A stretch of 64,000 nucleotides of DNA from Alistipes putredinis DSM 17216 (GTDB lineage Bacteria; Bacteroidota; Bacteroidia; Bacteroidales; Rikenellaceae): positions 618,013-682,012 of the forward strand of contig NZ_DS499577.1 in assembly GCF_000154465.1 (NCBI RefSeq). The letters are read 5' to 3'. Under the pieces are notes generated by a model. It was not told the DNA's origin, made no database searches, and was given only the letters and a program-made list of their open reading frames with translations. Below, in pieces: positions 61,331 to 64,000 of the stretch (within the stretch, counting starts at the first letter, position 1; each line of letters starts with the position of its first letter). The translations under genes and the position numbers were made by a program.

Positions 61331-61750
61331 CTATTTCTTCCCGGTTTCGGCGATGATCTTCCGAAGGGCGGCGGTAAACTCTTCGGCCGGCATGGATCCT
61401 GTTATCTTGCCCAGCAGGTCGCCCTCGGTATTGAATACGAGGTAGGTCGGGATCGACCGTATGCCGTGTTTGCCTGCCAGGGCTTTCCCGGTCGGTTTGT
61501 CGATGTCGTACTTGGCCGCGACGAAATATTCGTCCATAAAGTCGCCCACCTCCTTTTTCGAGAAGACGTCGCGCTCCATCGCCTTGCAGGGGCCGCACCA
61601 GGTGGCGTATAAATCGATGAAAACCAATTTGTCTTGAGCGATGGCCTCTTTGCGGACCGCATCGGTCGAAGAGTCCAGGAACCGTACCTGCGCGTCGGCT
61701 GCGGCGCTGATGCCCAGCACGAGTAAAAGGGTAAAAAGAATTTTTTTCAT
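61331..61750 (-). CDS. Secreted thioredoxin-like protein
   Basis: The 139-residue protein has a signal peptide (MKKILFTLLLVLGISAAADA) and a thioredoxin-like domain with the redox pair C52-C55 in YATWCGPCKAMER and the cis-proline segment IRSIPTYLVF. It probably acts in the periplasm as a thiol reductase or oxidase. It may share a unit with rlmN, which ends 36 bases upstream. Confidence 0.9.
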   Translation of the reverse strand: MKKILFTLLLVLGISAAADAQVRFLDSSTDAVRKEAIAQDKLVFIDLYATWCGPCKAMERDVFSKKEVGDFMDEYFVAAKYDIDKPTGKALAGKHGIRSIPTYLVFNTEGDLLGKITGSMPAEEFTAALRKIIAETGKK

Positions 61751-61786
61751 TTTCGTATTTTATTAAGAATAACGAAACGGGTGCTG

Positions 61787-62821
61787 CTAAAATTGTGCCG
61801 CCTCGTTCTGCGCCGTACTCAACAGGCCGCAGGCCGCTTGGATATCTTCGCCGCGAGAGGTGCGGATGGTCGTGTGTATGCCTTTGGCGGTCAGAGCATC
61901 ACGGAACGCGATCATGGCCCGGTCGTCGGGGGAGAAATAAGGCGATCCGGGAATTTTATGGAAACGGATCAGGTTGATCCGGCACTTGATGCCGTCCAGC
62001 AGGCGGCATAGCTCGCGGATGTGACGCGGAGAGTCGTTCAGGCCGCTCATGACGATGTATTCGAACGATACCCGCCGCTGGTGCGTGAAATCGTATCGGC
62101 GCAGGATTTCCACGACTTCGCGGATCGGCCATGCCTTCTCTATGGGCATGATTTCGGCCCGTTCGTGCGGAAAGGGGTTGTGCAGGCTCACGGCCAGATG
62201 CACCTGGGTCGCCTCCAGAAATCGTTCGAGCCGGGAGGCTACACCGGCGGTCGAAACCGTGATTCGTGTGGGCGACCAGCCGAATCCCCACGCCGAAGTG
62301 AGGACTTCGAGCGCCGGCAGCAGACTGTCCAGGTTGTCGAGCGGTTCGCCCATGCCCATGAAAACGACGTTGGTGAGCCGTTCCCGTTCGGGCAGCGACT
62401 CGATCTGGTTGAGGATTTCGTTCGTCGAAAGGGAGTGCTGGAGCCCCTGTCGTCCAGTTGCGCAGAAACGGCAGCCCATACGGCAGCCCGCCTGCGACGA
62501 GATGCAGAGCGTCGCCCGGTCACCGTCGGGGATGTAGGCCGATTCGATGAAATGGTTCTGCGAGGTACGATAGAGGTATTTTTTCGTGCCGTCGGTCGAA
62601 ATGCTGACTTTTTCGGGAGCGGTGAGTCCGACTTCGTACGTTTCGGCGAGCAGGGCCCGGTGCCGGGCGGATAGATCGCTCATCGCCTCGATCGTTGTCG
62701 CGTGCTTGTCGTAAAGCCAGCGTGCGATCTGTTTCGCCGCGAAACGGGGCATCTCCAACCGGTTGCAGAGAGCTTCCAATTGGGGCAGGGTTTGTCCGTA
62801 AAGATATTCGTGTCGGGGCAT
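61787..62821 (-). CDS. rlmN: Dual-specificity RNA methyltransferase RlmN
   Basis: The ATG at 62821 (MPRHEYLYGQTLPQLEALC) gives 344 residues; 33 bases of open frame upstream are not used. The radical SAM motif CX3CX2C is at C113, C117, C120 (CRMGCRFC) and the second methyl-carrying cysteine lies near residue 334 (IQAACGLLS). It methylates A2503 of 23S rRNA and A37 of tRNAs. A TATTTTTG -7-like box on the minus strand is at 62862-62869. Confidence 0.94.
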   Translation of the reverse strand: MPRHEYLYGQTLPQLEALCNRLEMPRFAAKQIARWLYDKHATTIEAMSDLSARHRALLAETYEVGLTAPEKVSISTDGTKKYLYRTSQNHFIESAYIPDGDRATLCISSQAGCRMGCRFCATGRQGLQHSLSTNEILNQIESLPERERLTNVVFMGMGEPLDNLDSLLPALEVLTSAWGFGWSPTRITVSTAGVASRLERFLEATQVHLAVSLHNPFPHERAEIMPIEKAWPIREVVEILRRYDFTHQRRVSFEYIVMSGLNDSPRHIRELCRLLDGIKCRINLIRFHKIPGSPYFSPDDRAMIAFRDALTAKGIHTTIRTSRGEDIQAACGLLSTAQNEAAQF

Positions 62822-62977
62822 GGAAAGCGGTCGTGAGGGAGTTTTCGGGAACAAAATTAGTCAAAAATAAAGATTTTTCAGACCGAAAGCGCTGTTTTTG
62901 ATTTTTTATCCCTATATTTGTCGGTAGTTAGTGTGCCTTCGGGTCACTTGAAAGGATAACAATAAACAGGAACAATA

Positions 62978-63658
62978 ATGGAAATTAAGAAATCACCGAA
63001 AGCCGACCTGGAGAACAAACGGGGTCTTTTCCTTGAAATCGGTTTGGTCGTGGCGTTGGTACTTGTTATTGGTGCATTCGCCGTGACTCCGAAGGAACAT
63101 CGTATCGAGAAAGTCGATCTTGGCTATGCTCCCGTCGAAGTGGAAATTGTCGAGGTTACCCGCGAGGACCAGAAGCCGCCCGAAGCTCCCAAGAAAGTCG
63201 ATATGGCCGTCGTGAGCGACATGCTGGAAGTCGTAACCAACGATACCAAGATCGAAACGGAGATCGATTTTGCGGAGTTTGATGTGAACCAGGCGATCGA
63301 GGTGGCTCCCGTTCAGACCGAGGAGGTCTTCGAAGAGGAGATTTTCATCGTCGTGGAGGAGAAAGCGTCTTTCATGGGCGGCGACGAAGGTACTTTCCGC
63401 AACTGGGTGCAGCAGCGTGTGAAATACCCCGCGATCGCTCAGGAAAACGGCATCCAGGGTAAGGTAACCATCTCGTTCGTGGTGAATACGGACGGTTCCG
63501 TATCCAATATCGAGGTGTTGAGAACCCCCGACAGGACCTTGTCGGACGAGGCGGTACGTATTATCAAATCTTCTCCGAAATGGACCGCCGCCAAGCAGCG
63601 TAACAAGTCGGTTCGTCAGAAGTTCGTCATTCCGATCGATTTCCGTATTTCGGATTAA
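62978..63658 (+). CDS. TonB-family energy transducer
   Basis: The 226-residue protein has one N-terminal membrane helix (about 15-36: GLFLEIGLVVALVLVIGAFA), a short charged and proline-containing periplasmic linker, and a C-terminal TonB domain (about 140-226: RNWVQQRVKYPAIAQENGIQ, then GKVTISFVVNTDGSVSNIEV). It would pass energy from the inner membrane to outer-membrane receptors. ExbB/ExbD genes are not in the window. A TATATTTG -7-like element is at 62913-62920. Confidence 0.9.
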   Translation: MEIKKSPKADLENKRGLFLEIGLVVALVLVIGAFAVTPKEHRIEKVDLGYAPVEVEIVEVTREDQKPPEAPKKVDMAVVSDMLEVVTNDTKIETEIDFAEFDVNQAIEVAPVQTEEVFEEEIFIVVEEKASFMGGDEGTFRNWVQQRVKYPAIAQENGIQGKVTISFVVNTDGSVSNIEVLRTPDRTLSDEAVRIIKSSPKWTAAKQRNKSVRQKFVIPIDFRISD

Positions 63659-63677
63659 GGTTTGTTTGAAACATTTG

Positions 63678-63713
63678 ATAAGGGTATCCTGCGTGAAGCC
63701 GGGATACCCTTAT
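63678..63713 (+). terminator. Terminator of the tonB-type gene
   Basis: A 12-bp stem (63678-63689 with 63702-63713) with a 12-base loop and a short T run begins 19 bases after the stop. Confidence 0.8.
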
Positions 63714-63777
63714 TTTCACCGTGCAGGAAGATGTGTCTTTCCGAAGGCGCATAGTCGTGCAGAAATCGTATGGCAGA

Positions 63778-64000
63778 TTGGAACAGAATAAGAATAAAGA
63801 GATTGTAACGAAGAACGATCGACCCGCTTCCGGGGCCGGGTTCGAACGGGCCGTACTGGTCGCGGTCATCCGGGATCAACAGGATCCGCGTCAGGCGGAA
63901 GAGTACCTCGCCGAATTGGAATTTTTGGCTGAAACGGCCGGTATCGTAGGTGTCCGTCGTTTTACGCAGCGCCTTCCGCAGCCGTCGGCCCGTATTTATG
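63778..64000 (+). CDS. hflX: HflX-like GTPase, N-terminal part (cut by window edge)
   Basis: The frame holding FERAVLVAVIRDQQDPRQAE, then EYLAELEFLAETAGIVGVRR and FTQRLPQPSARIY matches the N-terminal domain of HflX, and runs off the right edge. No ATG lies in this frame; a TTG at 63778 or GTGs at 63721, 63733 and 63757 are the possible starts, and the ATG at 63770 is in another frame that stops early. HflX splits stalled ribosomes. Confidence 0.75.
   Translation, partial: MEQNKNKEIVTKNDRPASGAGFERAVLVAVIRDQQDPRQAEEYLAELEFLAETAGIVGVRRFTQRLPQPSARIY

Overview
The window looks like a chromosomal piece of a Bacteroidota bacterium, most likely Alistipes or a close relative (inferred from gene content and sequence style, not from a database search). 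The signs are a fairly high GC content with GC-rich housekeeping genes, promoters of the Bacteroidota type (TTTG or TTG, about 20 bases, then TAnnTTTG), menaquinone genes of the futalosine route (mqnA, mqnE), DUF4296, PorT-like and Big_5 lipoproteins, and C10 (SpeB/streptopain-like) proteases with lipoprotein signals.

Layout. 1-13846 is housekeeping, mostly on the minus strand: metG (cut by the edge), the lipA-lipB-recJ set, galE, rsmG, a glycosyltransferase overlapping a sigma factor, an AraC-type regulator, a membrane protein, rnhB (plus), folE, rdgB and a HAD phosphatase. About 14118-15400 is an IS110-family insertion sequence with a long non-coding left end that probably encodes its bridge RNA; it lies just upstream of a nitroreductase gene. 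pth and rplY follow. 17510-25851 is a compact block of eight phage structural genes (portal, capsid, ClpP-like protease, tail/baseplate-like) with no terminase, tape measure, integrase or lysis gene. mqnA and corA come next.

28265-33273 (minus) and 56989-61048 (plus) are two facing loci of C10 cysteine protease genes, each followed by a gene for a small lipoprotein. They share nearly identical 5' ends (leader plus prodomain) and nearly identical 3' ends (lipoprotein C-terminus plus a leftover protease C-terminus), while the middles differ. One cassette is bounded by 49-bp direct repeats, both share a leader carrying a 54-bp piece of tgt, and one locus carries an orphan protease C-terminal module next to a further lipoprotein gene. 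This resembles the conserved-front, variable-end, cognate-partner and orphan-module layout of polymorphic toxin/immunity loci, here built from secreted proteases and putative inhibitor lipoproteins. It is the most interesting system in the window.

Between the two loci, 33361-56997 holds housekeeping genes: tgt, an LptF/G permease, mqnE, a PASTA protein, rluD and a YgiQ-type radical SAM gene on plus; yeiH, a small interrupted gene, recO and prmA on minus; xerD on plus; then a long minus-strand series (amidohydrolase, DUF4296 lipoprotein, LolC/E-like permease, rbfA, PorT-like barrel, Big_5 lipoprotein, proline/aspartate-rich lipoprotein, folK, holB, a 58-residue membrane protein and a flippase) and osmC on plus. 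The facing repeats could let this roughly 24-kb segment invert. The right end has a secreted thioredoxin-like protein, rlmN, a tonB-type gene and the start of hflX.

No rRNA or tRNA gene and no CRISPR array was recognised.
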